From the NCBI RefSeq assembly GCF_001434315.1, contig NZ_AZFE01000001.1, positions 1 to 63,320 on the forward strand: DNA of 63,320 bases, read 5' to 3'. Both the position numbers and the translations under genes were made by a program. The number at the start of each line of letters is the position of its first letter. The stretch's first letter is position 1. The stretch comes from Paucilactobacillus oligofermentans DSM 15707 = LMG 22743 (GTDB taxonomy: Bacteria; Bacillota; Bacilli; Lactobacillales; Lactobacillaceae). A model generated the notes under the pieces. The model was given only the letters and a program-made list of their open reading frames with translations, did not search any database and was not told where the DNA came from. This document shows, in pieces, positions 1 to 10,981 of the stretch.

Positions 1-70
1 ATTTGATTTGTCGAAACTTTATTCAGTTTTCAAAGTTCTACTCGATTGCTTAATTCATAATTAAGCAACG
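1..70 (-). promoter_or_regulatory. Leader of a leftward rRNA operon (genes outside window)
   Basis: On the minus strand the RNA downstream of two strong promoters first forms a 10-bp hairpin (46-68, loop 56-58). It then carries the stretch CTTTGAAAACTGAATAAAG, which resembles the anti-termination/processing leader found before 16S rRNA and in the 16S-23S spacer of lactobacilli and bacilli. lysS followed by an rRNA operon is also the Bacillus gene order. No rRNA gene itself lies in the window, so the identity is an inference. Confidence 0.7.
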
Positions 71-76
71 ATTAAT

Positions 77-105
77 ATCTTACCATTTGAGCAAATACGT
101 GTCAA
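77..105 (-). promoter_or_regulatory. rRNA operon promoter P2
   Basis: Minus strand: a perfect -35 TTGACA (100-105), a 17-nt spacer and the -10 TAAGAT (77-82). The predicted start is near 70. This is close to the rrn P2 promoters of Firmicutes. Confidence 0.75.
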
Positions 106-165
106 CGTTTTATTTAACTTTTTTTAGATAACCAAAACATCCGTAATGCCTTAACAGCAATATCT

Positions 166-194
166 ATACTACCAATTACTTTATAAATCGTCAA
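166..194 (-). promoter_or_regulatory. rRNA operon promoter P1
   Basis: Minus strand: -35 TTGACG (189-194), a 17-nt spacer and -10 TAGTAT (166-171). It lies 89 bp upstream of P2, with an A/T-rich tract further upstream that could act as an UP element. The stretch from about 195 to 360 contains no gene that I can support. Confidence 0.65.
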
Positions 195-364
195 CTGTTT
201 TTTTTACAAATAGCCACAGTGATTGTTCCTCAATTTATTAGCTTTTTATTCAATTTACGAACTATAAAAGCTTTTTAAAAAAATTCATTCGTAATTTTAC
301 GATTACAGCTTTTTATTTGGCTTTTTTTGACTAATAATTTAGTTAAAAAAACTTTTTTAAACAT

Positions 365-392
365 AAAAAAAAGACTGATTTTCATCAGTCTT
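365..392 (-). terminator. Terminator after lysS
   Basis: A 9-bp perfect stem (371-379 with 384-392) and a TTTC loop are followed on the minus strand by a run of eight T. It lies just past the lysS stop codon. Confidence 0.85.
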
Positions 393-405
393 TTGAAGTA
401 TTATT

Positions 406-1914
<1,509 letters not shown>

Positions 1915-1920
1915 TTATAT

Positions 1921-2919
1921 TTACTGTGCTTGTTTTAATTCGCGTTCTTTAGTCTGTTCAACAAATTTATCAAAAATATCATTCATTTCTGCCAACGTAT
2001 TACTTTCCATCAAGGCAGCTTTAGCTTTGGCTGATCGTGAAGTTCCTTTTAAATAATAGGTTGCTTGTCCACGAAATTCCGGAACACCAAATTGTTCACC
2101 TTTTAAATCAACTAAGCCGGCTAAATGTTCCTTAGCCATATTAACTTTTTGTTCAACGGTTGCTTCCGGTAATAGTTCACCAGTAGCTAAATAATGTTCT
2201 GTTTGGGTTAACATCCATGGATTACCCATCGCTGCTCGACCAATCATAACTGCACTAGCGCCAGTTAAATCTAAAATATCTTTGGCATCTTGAGCTGATT
2301 TTACATCCCCATTAGCCATAAATGGAATCGTCAATTCATTCGCAACGTTTTTCAAAACGTTCCAATCAGCCGAACCGGTATACATTTGTTTACGCGTCCG
2401 TCCATGCATCCCAATTGCAGAGGCACCAGCTTTTTCAGCAGCCAACGCATCTTCAACCGCGAGAATATGATCTTCATCCCAGCCAATCCGCATTTTAACG
2501 GTAACTGGCTTTTTAACCGCATCGGTCACGTATGAAACCATCTCATAAACTTTGTTTGGATCCAACAACCAGCGAGCGCCAGCTTCAGTTTTAACCACTT
2601 TGTTAACTGGACAGCCCATGTTGATATCAATCACATCAGCTTCTGTATTTTGGTCCACGAACTTTGCCGCTTCAACTAATGTCTCCTTAGTTCCACCGAA
2701 AATTTGAATTCCCATTGGGTGCTCAACTGCTTCAACATTCATCATTTGTAACGTTTTTTTATTCTTATACATAATTCCGCGATCTGAAATCATTTCGCAG
2801 ACCACATAGCCCGCTCCAAATTTTTTACAGATTACTCGGAATGCGGAGTTGGTTACCCCAGCCATTGGAGCAACGACAACTTGGTTCGGAATTGTAACAT
2901 TACCGATTTTCCATTCCAT
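1921..2919 (-). CDS. dusB: tRNA-dihydrouridine synthase B
   Basis: FMN-dependent enzyme that reduces uridine to dihydrouridine in tRNA. The 332-residue protein begins with the TIM-barrel motif VVAPMAGVTN and carries the catalytic Cys at residue 103 in DINMGCPVNKV. Further family blocks are MRIGWDED, GMHGRTRKQMY and FMANGDVKS. The start is the ATG at 2919, because GAGGTGA sits 5 nt upstream; a longer reading from a GTG at 2928 would begin inside that ribosome-binding site. It sits directly upstream of lysS, as dusB does in Bacillus, and is probably co-transcribed with it. Confidence 0.95.
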   Translation of the reverse strand: MEWKIGNVTIPNQVVVAPMAGVTNSAFRVICKKFGAGYVVCEMISDRGIMYKNKKTLQMMNVEAVEHPMGIQIFGGTKETLVEAAKFVDQNTEADVIDINMGCPVNKVVKTEAGARWLLDPNKVYEMVSYVTDAVKKPVTVKMRIGWDEDHILAVEDALAAEKAGASAIGMHGRTRKQMYTGSADWNVLKNVANELTIPFMANGDVKSAQDAKDILDLTGASAVMIGRAAMGNPWMLTQTEHYLATGELLPEATVEQKVNMAKEHLAGLVDLKGEQFGVPEFRGQATYYLKGTSRSAKAKAALMESNTLAEMNDIFDKFVEQTKERELKQAQ

Positions 2920-2988
2920 TTTGTTCACCTCATTAAATCATATGCGACCACTATCATAGCACACACCATCACGTGTTACCAACTGCTA

Positions 2989-3876
2989 TTATTTCATTTC
3001 ACTCAAAATTTTCTTTAAATCGGTTTCATCATATTGATACTTGTTTCCACAAAAGTGACAAACAATCTCAGCTTGATGATCTTCATTAATCATTTGTTCC
3101 ATATCATCTCGATCAATCGTTGCTAACATCTCGCTAAATTTTTCTTTTGAACAGTCACATTTAAATGATACTGGCATTTTATCAACGATTTTCACCGAAG
3201 CTTTTTCAAACAAATCATACAAGATATCTTCTGGTGTCTTCTTTTCCTGAAGTAGTTGTGAAATTAATGGCAAGTTAGCTAATCGATTTTCTAAATCTGT
3301 AATGGCTTGGTCCGTTGCCCCTGGTAAGACTTGGATTAAAAACCCACCCGCAACTTCAATTGAATTATCTGCATTCACAAAGACCGATAAACCAACTGAT
3401 GACGGAATTTGTTCTGACTGTGCTAAATAATAAGTAAAATCTTCACCCAATTCACCGGATACCAATTGGACTTGGCCAGTAAATGGTTCACCAACCGTTA
3501 AGTCTTTAGTTACAGCTAGCATTCCGTTGGTGCCCACAGCACCAGCAACATCGATCTTTCCTTTTTCGTTCAATGGTAAATGAACATGTGGATCTTGTAG
3601 GTAACCTTTAACGGTTCCATTAGCGTTTCCATCAATTACAATCCCGCCAACTGGTCCATCTCCTTGAATCCGAACCGTCATTTTTTCATTACCCTTTAAC
3701 ACGGATGAGGCTAATAATAACGTCCCAACTAGGCTACGTCCCAAAGCGGCCGATGATGCACTCCACGTATCGTGTCGTCGTTGTGCCTCTTGTACAATTC
3801 CGGTTGCATCAACTACGTATGCCCGAAACATTCCATCATCAATAATACTTTTAATCATATAATCTTCGTGTGCCAT
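2989..3876 (-). CDS. hslO: Redox-regulated chaperone Hsp33
   Basis: ATP-independent holdase chaperone activated by oxidation. The 295-residue protein has the Hsp33 core and the C-terminal redox switch: Cys240 and Cys242 (CxC) and Cys273 and Cys276 (CxxC), the four ligands that hold zinc in the reduced form. All four are present, so the switch should work. The start is ATG at 3876 with GGAG 7 nt upstream. It lies downstream of ftsH, from which a hairpin terminator at about 3912-3949 partly separates it, and upstream of dusB. The neighbourhood is the usual proteostasis cluster of Firmicutes. Confidence 0.95.
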   Translation of the reverse strand: MAHEDYMIKSIIDDGMFRAYVVDATGIVQEAQRRHDTWSASSAALGRSLVGTLLLASSVLKGNEKMTVRIQGDGPVGGIVIDGNANGTVKGYLQDPHVHLPLNEKGKIDVAGAVGTNGMLAVTKDLTVGEPFTGQVQLVSGELGEDFTYYLAQSEQIPSSVGLSVFVNADNSIEVAGGFLIQVLPGATDQAITDLENRLANLPLISQLLQEKKTPEDILYDLFEKASVKIVDKMPVSFKCDCSKEKFSEMLATIDRDDMEQMINEDHQAEIVCHFCGNKYQYDETDLKKILSEMK

Positions 3877-3911
3877 TTAAATCTCCTTGAATTTTATTTC
3901 TTTAATCATAA

Positions 3912-3949
3912 CAAAAGGTTGAACAAAAACTTTCGCTTTTGCTCAACCC
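3912..3949 (-). terminator. Terminator after ftsH
   Basis: Minus strand: a stem of about 13 bp (GGTTGAGCAAAA paired with TTTTTGTTCAACC) around a GCGAAAG loop, followed by TTTTG. The T-run is short, so some read-through into hslO is likely. Confidence 0.65.
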
Positions 3950-4020
3950 ATTATTTTATTTTTACTCAAACGTGTTTAATAGGTTGCAGTCCTTGTCTAT
4001 CTTACACTTTTTTGTAAATA

Positions 4021-6093
4021 TTAAATTGTTGAATTAGAATCACTATCATCATTTGAATCATCAGTAGGTGTTTCGTCCGCAGTTCCATCATGACGTTCTG
4101 ATTCTTTGCGTTCTAATTCACGTTTTGATTCTTCAAAAGTTGCAGCATGACTAGTATCTTCAGCCTTCGGATCATTTTCTGGCATGTGACCAGTTTCAAA
4201 CAAACTAATAATTTGTTTTTCATCCAAAGTTTCATACTTAAGCAATGCTTCAGCAATTATCTTATGTTGTTCACGATGACTTTCAATGATATCCACCGCT
4301 TGTTGATGACCTTCTGAAGTAAAACGACGAACTTCAGCATCGATAATGCTTGCAGTTGCTTCTGAATATGCAGGTGATTGACCATATTGAGCGCCCAAGA
4401 ATGGTTGCCCACTACCTTCAAGTTGAACCATGCCGATTTTATCACTCATCCCATATTGGGTAACCATTGCACGAGCAATTTGCGTTGCTTGTTCAAAGTC
4501 ATTTGAGGCTCCTGATGATTGCGAATCGAAGATAATTTCTTCGGCTGCACGACCACCCATCAAACCAGCAATTTGTTCAGTTGCATTTTTCTTCGACATT
4601 AACATTTGATCTTCACGTGGAAGCATGATTGCATATCCACCGGCGCGACCACGAGGGACGATTGTCACCTTGTGAACTACTCGGGCTTCATTTAATACCA
4701 AACCAACAATCGTATGACCAGCTTCATGGAAGGCCACGGTTTCACGTTCGGTTTTTGATACCACTCGATCTTTCTTAGCAGGTCCGGCAATTACCCGGTC
4801 TTCTGCTTCATCCAAATCTTTCGCATCAATTGTCTTGCGATTACGACGAGCAGCTAATAATGCAGCTTCATTCAATAAGTTTTCAAGATCTGCCCCAACA
4901 AATCCAGGAGTTTCTTTAGCGATAATTTTCAAATCAACGGTACTATCAAGTGGCTTGTTTTTCGCATGGACTTTAAGAATCGCTTCACGGCCCTTAACAT
5001 CTGGACGGCCAACCAAAATCTTACGGTCAAAACGACCTGGACGTAACAAGGCTGGATCCAAGACATCAGAACGGTTAGTAGCAGCCATTACAATGACTCC
5101 TTCATCCCCATTAAATCCGTCCATTTCAACTAACAATTGGTTCAAGGTTTGTTCACGTTCATCGTGTCCACCACCCATACCGGCTCCACGTTGACGACCA
5201 ACAGCATCAATTTCATCAATAAAGATGATTGATGGTGCAGTTTTCTTGGCATTTTCAAACAAATCACGAACACGACTTGCCCCAACCCCAACAAACATTT
5301 CAACGAAATCAGAACCAGAAATTGAGTAGAATGGCACCCCAGCTTCACCAGCAACGGCCTTGGCCAACAAGGTTTTACCAGTCCCAGGAGGGCCCTCAAG
5401 CAATACCCCAGCGGGAATTCGTGCACCCAACGCTAAGAATTTCTTTGGATCTTTCAAGAATTCAACAACTTCAACTAATTCTTGCTTTTCTTCTTCAGCA
5501 CCGGCAACATCCGCAAAGCGAACTTTGTTTTGTTTTGAATCTGATGGTTTTGCTTTTGACTTACCAAAGCTCATCACACCACGACCACCGCCGCCACCTT
5601 GACCAGATTGTCCCATCATCATATAGAAGAAGAACACCATGATTACGATTGGGATGAGATAAATTAAGATATTAACCCAGAAGCCACTTGATTCTTCAGC
5701 TTTGGTTCCCATCTTAACGTTATTCGCATCAGCGTACTTTTGTAAGGTCGAAGTCGTAACTTCGTTAGGCAACACGATTGACGTAAATGTCTTCGTCGTT
5801 TCTTCCTTAGTTCCACCTAATGCAAAACTGTTACTTGCTTCACTCTTTTGAGCATTCTTGTATGTCCCAGTAACTTTATAAACACCGCCACTTGGTTGTA
5901 CATCAAAGCTCTTGATTTTCTTATTTTTCAATTGACTTACAAATTCGCTTTGTTTCAAGTTAGCAGATTGACCTGCTGAACTATTTCCACCAAAGAAGAA
6001 GTAAGCAATCCCCATGATACATAAGAAAATGACAGCATAAAAAAGAACATTACGCGAAAAGCCATTCTTCTTATTGTTGTTATTATTGTTCAT
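4021..6093 (-). CDS. ftsH: ATP-dependent zinc metalloprotease FtsH
   Basis: Membrane-anchored AAA+ protease for quality control of membrane and short-lived proteins. The 690-residue chain shows transmembrane segment 1 (about 14-35), an extracytoplasmic loop and segment 2 (about 138-160). The AAA domain has Walker A GPPGTGKT (234-241) and Walker B FIDEID (291-296). The zinc site HEAGH is at 456-460. The N-terminus is Asn/Lys rich and the C-terminal tail is acidic and Ser/Asp rich. The start is ATG at 6093 with AGGAG upstream. A CtsR-like direct repeat at 6155-6170 suggests class III heat-shock control, which is established for ftsH of Lactobacillus plantarum. It follows hpt and tilS, as in Bacillus. 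Confidence 0.98.
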   Translation of the reverse strand: MNNNNNNKKNGFSRNVLFYAVIFLCIMGIAYFFFGGNSSAGQSANLKQSEFVSQLKNKKIKSFDVQPSGGVYKVTGTYKNAQKSEASNSFALGGTKEETTKTFTSIVLPNEVTTSTLQKYADANNVKMGTKAEESSGFWVNILIYLIPIVIMVFFFYMMMGQSGQGGGGGRGVMSFGKSKAKPSDSKQNKVRFADVAGAEEEKQELVEVVEFLKDPKKFLALGARIPAGVLLEGPPGTGKTLLAKAVAGEAGVPFYSISGSDFVEMFVGVGASRVRDLFENAKKTAPSIIFIDEIDAVGRQRGAGMGGGHDEREQTLNQLLVEMDGFNGDEGVIVMAATNRSDVLDPALLRPGRFDRKILVGRPDVKGREAILKVHAKNKPLDSTVDLKIIAKETPGFVGADLENLLNEAALLAARRNRKTIDAKDLDEAEDRVIAGPAKKDRVVSKTERETVAFHEAGHTIVGLVLNEARVVHKVTIVPRGRAGGYAIMLPREDQMLMSKKNATEQIAGLMGGRAAEEIIFDSQSSGASNDFEQATQIARAMVTQYGMSDKIGMVQLEGSGQPFLGAQYGQSPAYSEATASIIDAEVRRFTSEGHQQAVDIIESHREQHKIIAEALLKYETLDEKQIISLFETGHMPENDPKAEDTSHAATFEESKRELERKESERHDGTADETPTDDSNDDSDSNSTI

Positions 6094-6154
6094 GTTTTTC
6101 TCCTACCAATCGATATTATTTTTCCTCTTGTTAATGAAAATTATGATAGCATAA

Positions 6155-6170
6155 TTGACCAAAGTTGACT
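6155..6170 (-). promoter_or_regulatory. CtsR-like operator upstream of ftsH
   Basis: Minus strand: AGTCAA, four bases, then GGTCAA. This is a direct repeat with 10-bp periodicity like the CtsR heptad repeat (RGTCAAA NAN RGTCAAA), with three deviations at the less conserved bases. It lies about 60 nt before the ftsH start and overlaps the promoter zone. The assignment rests on motif likeness only. Confidence 0.5.
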
Positions 6171-6185
6171 ATTAATTTATCATGG

Positions 6186-6725
6186 CTACTTTTGATAAAC
6201 AGATGGTTTTAAGATACCGACGTAAGGTAAGTTACGATATAGTTCGTTATAATCAAGACCATAACCAACCACAAATTCGTTAGGCACATTAAAGCCAACA
6301 TAATCTGCTTTTACATCAACAACTCGGCCTTCAGGCTTGTCCAACAACGTGCAAACCTTAACGTCATGAGCCCCTTTTTCTTCCAGTAACTGAATTAAAT
6401 ATTTCAATGTCCGACCAGTATCAATAATATCTTCAACTAAAATAATATCGCGACCTTTAATATCCGAACTAATTTCACGGACCAAGTCAACTTTACCACT
6501 TGACTCAGTGCCACCATGATAACTTGAAACGTCAACGAAATCGATGTCAGCATACACGTCAAATTCCTTTAGCACATCCACCGTAAATAAAATTGCACCT
6601 TTTAAAACCGAAATCACCAATGGTTGGCGGCCAGCATAATCACGGGTTAACTCTTTACCTAAACGTTTAGCTGCTCCTGCAATCTCATCTCGACTGTATA
6701 GTACTTTTTCAATATCGTTATCCAT
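6186..6725 (-). CDS. hpt: Hypoxanthine-guanine phosphoribosyltransferase
   Basis: Purine salvage enzyme converting hypoxanthine or guanine plus PRPP to IMP or GMP. The 179-residue protein is of normal length and carries the PRPP loop (ILVEDIIDTGRTL) and the upstream VLKGAILFTVDV block. The start is ATG at 6725 with AAAGGAG upstream. It begins 2 nt after tilS ends, so the two are co-transcribed, as in Bacillus (tilS-hprT-ftsH). No purine-responsive site is visible in the short gap. Confidence 0.96.
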   Translation of the reverse strand: MDNDIEKVLYSRDEIAGAAKRLGKELTRDYAGRQPLVISVLKGAILFTVDVLKEFDVYADIDFVDVSSYHGGTESSGKVDLVREISSDIKGRDIILVEDIIDTGRTLKYLIQLLEEKGAHDVKVCTLLDKPEGRVVDVKADYVGFNVPNEFVVGYGLDYNELYRNLPYVGILKPSVYQK

Positions 6726-6727
6726 TT

Positions 6728-8053
6728 CTAGTCTCCTTTAATATGATTACTTAATTGTGGCATAAAATATACTTTTTGCCAATTAGATTGATAATCTACT
6801 GGACGCTGCAAGTAGGTAAATTTTCGATTAACCACCCAGATAGGTTCATCATCATTAGTTACAACTACGACTTGTTGCTGTCGTTCATCATTTGGTACTT
6901 TTTGATCAATCAGAATTCTTCTAACTTTTTGATGGTGACCATCTTTAAGGCGAATCTCATCATCTAGCTTAACCAATCGAACTCGCAATGGGAGGACTGA
7001 CTTTGGTAACCACATTACACTTGCTGCCTCATGGTCATCGTCCGAAACATAATCCTCAATCTCTAAATCGCATAATTTTTGACTCAACTCGCGAGTTACT
7101 TTAGCAGCCTGATACTGCTTAATAAATATGAAGCCCTGCCCTAGCGTAAGTTGTGCTTGTGGTGTCTCGCTATGAATCATCTTCATGATTGCTGTCAGTT
7201 GTTGCTCTTTAATTTCCGTTACCTGCTGTTGCTTGATTAACCAGTATTTAATTAATTGTTTTTGTTCAAGTACCGTATATTCAGCTAATTTAGTTAAATT
7301 TAAGTCGTCTGCCGCTTGAACTTGGTGCCACATTTGCGCTAATTTTAAATCCGCAAACGCCGCTAACTCATTAAGTTGCGTTGCAAATGACTCTAAATGC
7401 TCTAGTGCTTCGTCATTTTCATTCATTAACAACGGTAAGATTTGCTGACGATAGCGATTACGCGAGAATTCCAGTGCTTGATTGGTTTCATCATCATAAT
7501 AAGTAAGTTGCTCTGCCGCTAGATACTCACGTAAATCGGCCTTACGATACTTCAATAATGGTCGAATCAACTCGCCGCTACCAAACTCTCGTCGTTGTTG
7601 CATTCCGCTTAATGTGGTTAGTTCACCACCACGAGTTAATTTCATTAAAATCGTTTCGGCTTGATCATTCAAATGATGTGCCGTTAAAAGTTTCCGCGCA
7701 TCATATTTCAGCATTAACGATTCAAAAAAATCATATCTAAATTGACGAGCTGCTGCTTCCATCCCGGAAGTTGGATGGTCATCCAGCGGCCAGTGTTTAA
7801 CTTCAAGCGTTAAATGATGAGCTTGACAAAAGCCTTTTAAAAACTGTTCTTCTTCTTGACTCTGTAGTCTTAACTCATGATTCACATGGGCCACAATAAT
7901 ATTTGGCTGTTGCGCAATCGGCAAGTTAATTAGTAAAGACAACAACGCCATTGAATCCGAACCGGTTGAAACGGCGACAATAACTTTTTCATTTGAATAA
8001 AAAAAGCGGTCTTGACTTAAGTCCCGCTCAAATTTTGTTTGTAAGTTATTCAT
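6728..8053 (-). CDS. tilS: tRNA(Ile)-lysidine synthetase
   Basis: Converts the wobble C34 of tRNA-Ile(CAU) to lysidine so that it reads AUA. The 441-residue protein has the N-terminal PP-loop ATPase signature at residues 29-34, here S-T-G-S-D-S (the second residue is Thr rather than the usual Gly), followed by HVNHELR and AHHLNDQAET. The C-terminal half is the divergent substrate-binding region typical of Gram-positive TilS. The start is ATG at 8053, close behind the S1-domain gene. It is essential in relatives. Confidence 0.95.
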   Translation of the reverse strand: MNNLQTKFERDLSQDRFFYSNEKVIVAVSTGSDSMALLSLLINLPIAQQPNIIVAHVNHELRLQSQEEEQFLKGFCQAHHLTLEVKHWPLDDHPTSGMEAAARQFRYDFFESLMLKYDARKLLTAHHLNDQAETILMKLTRGGELTTLSGMQQRREFGSGELIRPLLKYRKADLREYLAAEQLTYYDDETNQALEFSRNRYRQQILPLLMNENDEALEHLESFATQLNELAAFADLKLAQMWHQVQAADDLNLTKLAEYTVLEQKQLIKYWLIKQQQVTEIKEQQLTAIMKMIHSETPQAQLTLGQGFIFIKQYQAAKVTRELSQKLCDLEIEDYVSDDDHEAASVMWLPKSVLPLRVRLVKLDDEIRLKDGHHQKVRRILIDQKVPNDERQQQVVVVTNDDEPIWVVNRKFTYLQRPVDYQSNWQKVYFMPQLSNHIKGD

Positions 8054-8072
8054 TCGCTAGTATTCCACCTGA

Positions 8073-8579
8073 CTAACTTCGTCTACCACCACGACCGCCA
8101 CGCTTACCTTCAGTGTTATGCTTTAAGGTTGATAAACGAGATTCACTTTCTTTTAAGAAACCCGACATTAAGCTATCAAAATCATTAGCTCCACCGGCAT
8201 TAGCTTGTTTGTTACTTCCAAAATCGTTTCCACGACTGTTATTTGATCTGCTTTGATACTTTGGCTTTGAATCATGATTAGCATGCGTTGCTTGCTCACG
8301 TGATTGTTGAGGTCGACTAGATCGTTCATGTTGCTCATCAGCATTTTCACTTGCTGCTCGAATTGATAACGCAATTTTGCCATCGTCACCAATTGACATG
8401 ACCTTAACATTAACGGCATCCCCGACACTTAGCACATCGTGAATATCTTTAATAAATCCACTTGAAACCTGGCTAATATGAACTAACCCAGTTTTATGAT
8501 CCTCTAAATTAACGAATGCTCCAAAATTTGTAATTCCAGACACTTTACCAGAAATTTTTGTACCGACTTCAATTGCCAT
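8073..8579 (-). CDS. S1 domain RNA-binding protein (YabR-like)
   Basis: A 168-residue protein whose residues 1-75 form a single S1/OB domain (GTKISGKVSGITNFGAFVNL and KTGLVHISQVS). The rest is a hydrophilic Ser/Gln/Asn/Arg-rich linker ending in a basic GKRGGRGGRRS tail, likely a second RNA-binding element. The position between divIC and tilS matches Bacillus yabR. Its exact role is unknown; general-stress-protein-13-like S1 proteins of this size associate with ribosomes. The start is ATG at 8579 with AGGAGG upstream. Confidence 0.85.
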   Translation of the reverse strand: MAIEVGTKISGKVSGITNFGAFVNLEDHKTGLVHISQVSSGFIKDIHDVLSVGDAVNVKVMSIGDDGKIALSIRAASENADEQHERSSRPQQSREQATHANHDSKPKYQSRSNNSRGNDFGSNKQANAGGANDFDSLMSGFLKESESRLSTLKHNTEGKRGGRGGRRS

Positions 8580-8643
8580 GAATCAAAAGATCCTCCTTGA
8601 ATAATGTAGTTTGAGTATAGCATAATTTTAAGCGACATCTCTA

Positions 8644-8687
8644 CAAAAAAAGAGTTTAGCCACAATTATCAATTATGGTTAAACTCT
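8644..8687 (-). terminator. Terminator overlapping the divIC stop
   Basis: Minus strand: a long imperfect stem of about 17 bp (AGAGTTTAaCCAtAATT paired with its complement, loop GAT), followed by seven T. It overlaps the divIC stop codon, so the S1 gene behind it is reached by read-through or by its own promoter. Confidence 0.8.
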
Positions 8688-9051
8688 ACTTACTTGAATC
8701 AGACAAACTATAGATTGTTTCGCCTGTTTTTGAATAATAATATTTCTGTCTTAAAATCTTTTGTAAATAACTATCATCATGCAATAGTTCAACTTGTTTA
8801 TCTAATTTTTTATTCTTAGCTTTTGTCTTACTCAAGCTTTCATTTTTAGCTTCAATTTGATCATTAACCTTACTCAAACTATACTTCGTCTGAATAATTT
8901 GAACCCCAAACACAATAAAGATTACTGCAAAAAAGCCAATAAGAGTGTAGAAGCGATGTTTGCGAACCTTTATTACTCGGTTTCGCTCCGCAACTTGTTG
9001 TACAAGTTTTGTGTTTATCGATGCAATCTTATTGTCACGTTTGTCTCCCAT
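8686..9051 (-). CDS. divIC: Septum formation initiator, DivIC/FtsB family
   Basis: Bitopic membrane protein of the divisome (partner of DivIB and FtsL). The 121-residue chain has a short cytoplasmic basic N-terminus, one transmembrane helix (about residues 34-53) and an extracytoplasmic coiled coil (about 55-95, rich in Lys, Asn, Glu and Leu). The length and layout are standard for DivIC. It lies between rqcP and the yabR-like gene as in Bacillus. The start is ATG at 9051 with GAGGGG 7 nt upstream. Confidence 0.9.
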   Translation of the reverse strand: MGDKRDNKIASINTKLVQQVAERNRVIKVRKHRFYTLIGFFAVIFIVFGVQIIQTKYSLSKVNDQIEAKNESLSKTKAKNKKLDKQVELLHDDSYLQKILRQKYYYSKTGETIYSLSDSSK

Positions 9052-9123
9052 AGTACATACCCCTCGTAATTCGTTACCACGAGTATAACAGATTATTTAC
9101 CCGATTTCGACCGTCATTCCCGT

Positions 9124-9393
9124 CTATTTTCTAAAGTCTTCTTCATAGCTTTCATCTAAAATTTCATACATCTGTTCAGCTTCATCTTTTTTAGTGGTTT
9201 CAATAATCTTCATTATTTTAACGACTTCGGTTTTATTACCAAACTTAATCGTTAGTTCATCGGCAACTTTAACGTTACTTGATGATTTAGCCGCATTACC
9301 ATTAATCAAAATTCGCCCTTGATCTGAAATTTCTTTGGCGACTGTCCGTCGTTTTATAATTCGTGAAACTTTTAAAAATTTATCTAAGCGCAT
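9124..9393 (-). CDS. rqcP: S4-domain ribosome quality-control factor (YabO/RqcP)
   Basis: A small 89-residue protein made almost entirely of an S4 RNA-binding domain (MRLDKFLKVSRIIKRRTVAKE and GRILINGNAAKSS). Bacillus YabO, in the same neighbourhood, is RqcP, which binds stalled 50S subunits and works with RqcH in alanine tailing. That function is inferred from family and synteny. The start is ATG at 9393, with the stop codon of the upstream flippase gene 2 nt before it. Confidence 0.88.
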   Translation of the reverse strand: MRLDKFLKVSRIIKRRTVAKEISDQGRILINGNAAKSSSNVKVADELTIKFGNKTEVVKIMKIIETTKKDEAEQMYEILDESYEEDFRK

Positions 9394-9394
9394 A

Positions 9395-10981
9395 TTAATC
9401 CTCCATATTTTGACTACGAGTCAGTAAATTTAATATTTTTCGACCACCTGGAAAAACAAGAATTTCTTTAACCGTAAATAATTTCAATTTAACAATGCTG
9501 ACCATGCTGGTTACAACTCCAATTATCACAGGGAAAAAGACATTTAAAATCATAGCCCCACGTGAAGTTCCGAAAATCATTTCTGAACCAGCAACTGCTA
9601 ACGCCACAATTCCAGCCATGAGTATTACGATTAATAATAACTTAATTCCAAATGACTTACCATTAGTAACTAAATGTAATTCTTCAGGCATCTTGATCCA
9701 AATAATAATTAGGGTAACACTTAGACTAATCACCGTTCCCAGACTAGCACCCACAATTCCTAAATTAGCTACCAAATAAAAGTTAACTAGGACTTTAACT
9801 AAAATCCCGGCCAATAAAGCCATCACCGTTGATCTAAACTGATTAATACTTTGGAGCACACTACTATACGTCGTAATTAAACTAATCAAAATAATACTTA
9901 ACATATTGATCGCTAATGCCACTGAACCACGACTATTTTGAAATAACAACGTATCAATTTGGGGCATCAATACCATCAAACCAGCCGTCGCTAAGCAAGC
10001 TAAAGTCGTACATAGATGCATTAATGAGCGGTAAATCCGTCTAAATTCAACTTCTCGTTTTTCAAGATAACTAGTTGTCAACGATGGTAATAACGTCGCT
10101 GAGACTGAGGTCGCAACAACCATCCCCAACTGTATCAATGGTTGGCCCCGATCAAAGACCCCTTTTAACACCTTCGCGGCTTGTGGCGTTTCGCCAAATG
10201 AAACTAGCGCTTGTTTCACCGTAAATGAATCAACTAATTGTAATAATACAATCAATGAAGCAAATAAGCAGATTAAGCCACCTTCAAAAAACAAACGACG
10301 ACCAATTATTTTTAATTCATGCCATTTAATTCCTGTTACATGGTCTGCTAGAATCGCTTTAAACGTTGGCCATAAAACTAAACTTGCTGACAGGCCAGCA
10401 ATTGCTGCCGCACTCATCGCCCAAGTTCCCATTTTATAAGCATTCCAACTCAATTTAGCTGCAACAATTGCGACTATAATAACCACGACAACTCGCACAA
10501 TTTGTTCCACCAACTGGGAAATCGATGTGGTGGTCATGATATATCGACCCTGTTGATATCCCCGGCTAACCGCCGTAATCGGAATAAATAAAAACATGAT
10601 TGAGACACTTTGAATAATCGGTGCCAATGATTGATCACCCATCATACTAGCTATCGGCGCAGAAAATACCCATAAAGCAATCATCACTAGCCAAGATACT
10701 GGTGTAATTAATACTAAAATTTGCTGGGCAACTCGCCGACGATTAATGTCATCTGTTTGTTCGGCAATTAGCTTGGAAATAAACACTGGCAAGCCAGTTA
10801 AAGCAATCGTCATTCCAATTCCATAGATTGGATAAACTTGCTGATAAACGTAAAATCCTTCATCCCCAACTAAATTTTGAAAAGGAACGCGATAGACCGC
10901 GCCTAAGATTTTAGCAATTAATGAGGACAACGATAAAATCATCGCCCCTTGAAAAACTTTATGCAGTCGTTGATTCTTCAT
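9395..10981 (-). CDS. Polysaccharide flippase, MATE-like (YabM/SpoVB family)
   Basis: A 528-residue integral membrane protein with about 14 transmembrane segments of the MOP exporter superfamily (polysaccharide biosynthesis/SpoVB type). These move lipid-linked sugars across the membrane. The N-terminus (GAMILSLSSLIAKILGAVYR) is characteristic. The substrate is unknown; relatives include lipid II or wall-polymer flippases and Bacillus YabM. The start at 10981 is chosen because AGGAG lies 9 nt upstream. The gene then begins 23 nt inside the end of mfd, in a different frame, indicating tight co-transcription. Confidence 0.88.
   Translation of the reverse strand: MKNQRLHKVFQGAMILSLSSLIAKILGAVYRVPFQNLVGDEGFYVYQQVYPIYGIGMTIALTGLPVFISKLIAEQTDDINRRRVAQQILVLITPVSWLVMIALWVFSAPIASMMGDQSLAPIIQSVSIMFLFIPITAVSRGYQQGRYIMTTTSISQLVEQIVRVVVVIIVAIVAAKLSWNAYKMGTWAMSAAAIAGLSASLVLWPTFKAILADHVTGIKWHELKIIGRRLFFEGGLICLFASLIVLLQLVDSFTVKQALVSFGETPQAAKVLKGVFDRGQPLIQLGMVVATSVSATLLPSLTTSYLEKREVEFRRIYRSLMHLCTTLACLATAGLMVLMPQIDTLLFQNSRGSVALAINMLSIILISLITTYSSVLQSINQFRSTVMALLAGILVKVLVNFYLVANLGIVGASLGTVISLSVTLIIIWIKMPEELHLVTNGKSFGIKLLLIVILMAGIVALAVAGSEMIFGTSRGAMILNVFFPVIIGVVTSMVSIVKLKLFTVKEILVFPGGRKILNLLTRSQNMED

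Noticed and set aside
5229-5642. A 137-codon open frame opposite ftsH
   Set aside because: Shadow of a well-conserved AAA domain on the other strand, no homology and no Shine-Dalgarno.
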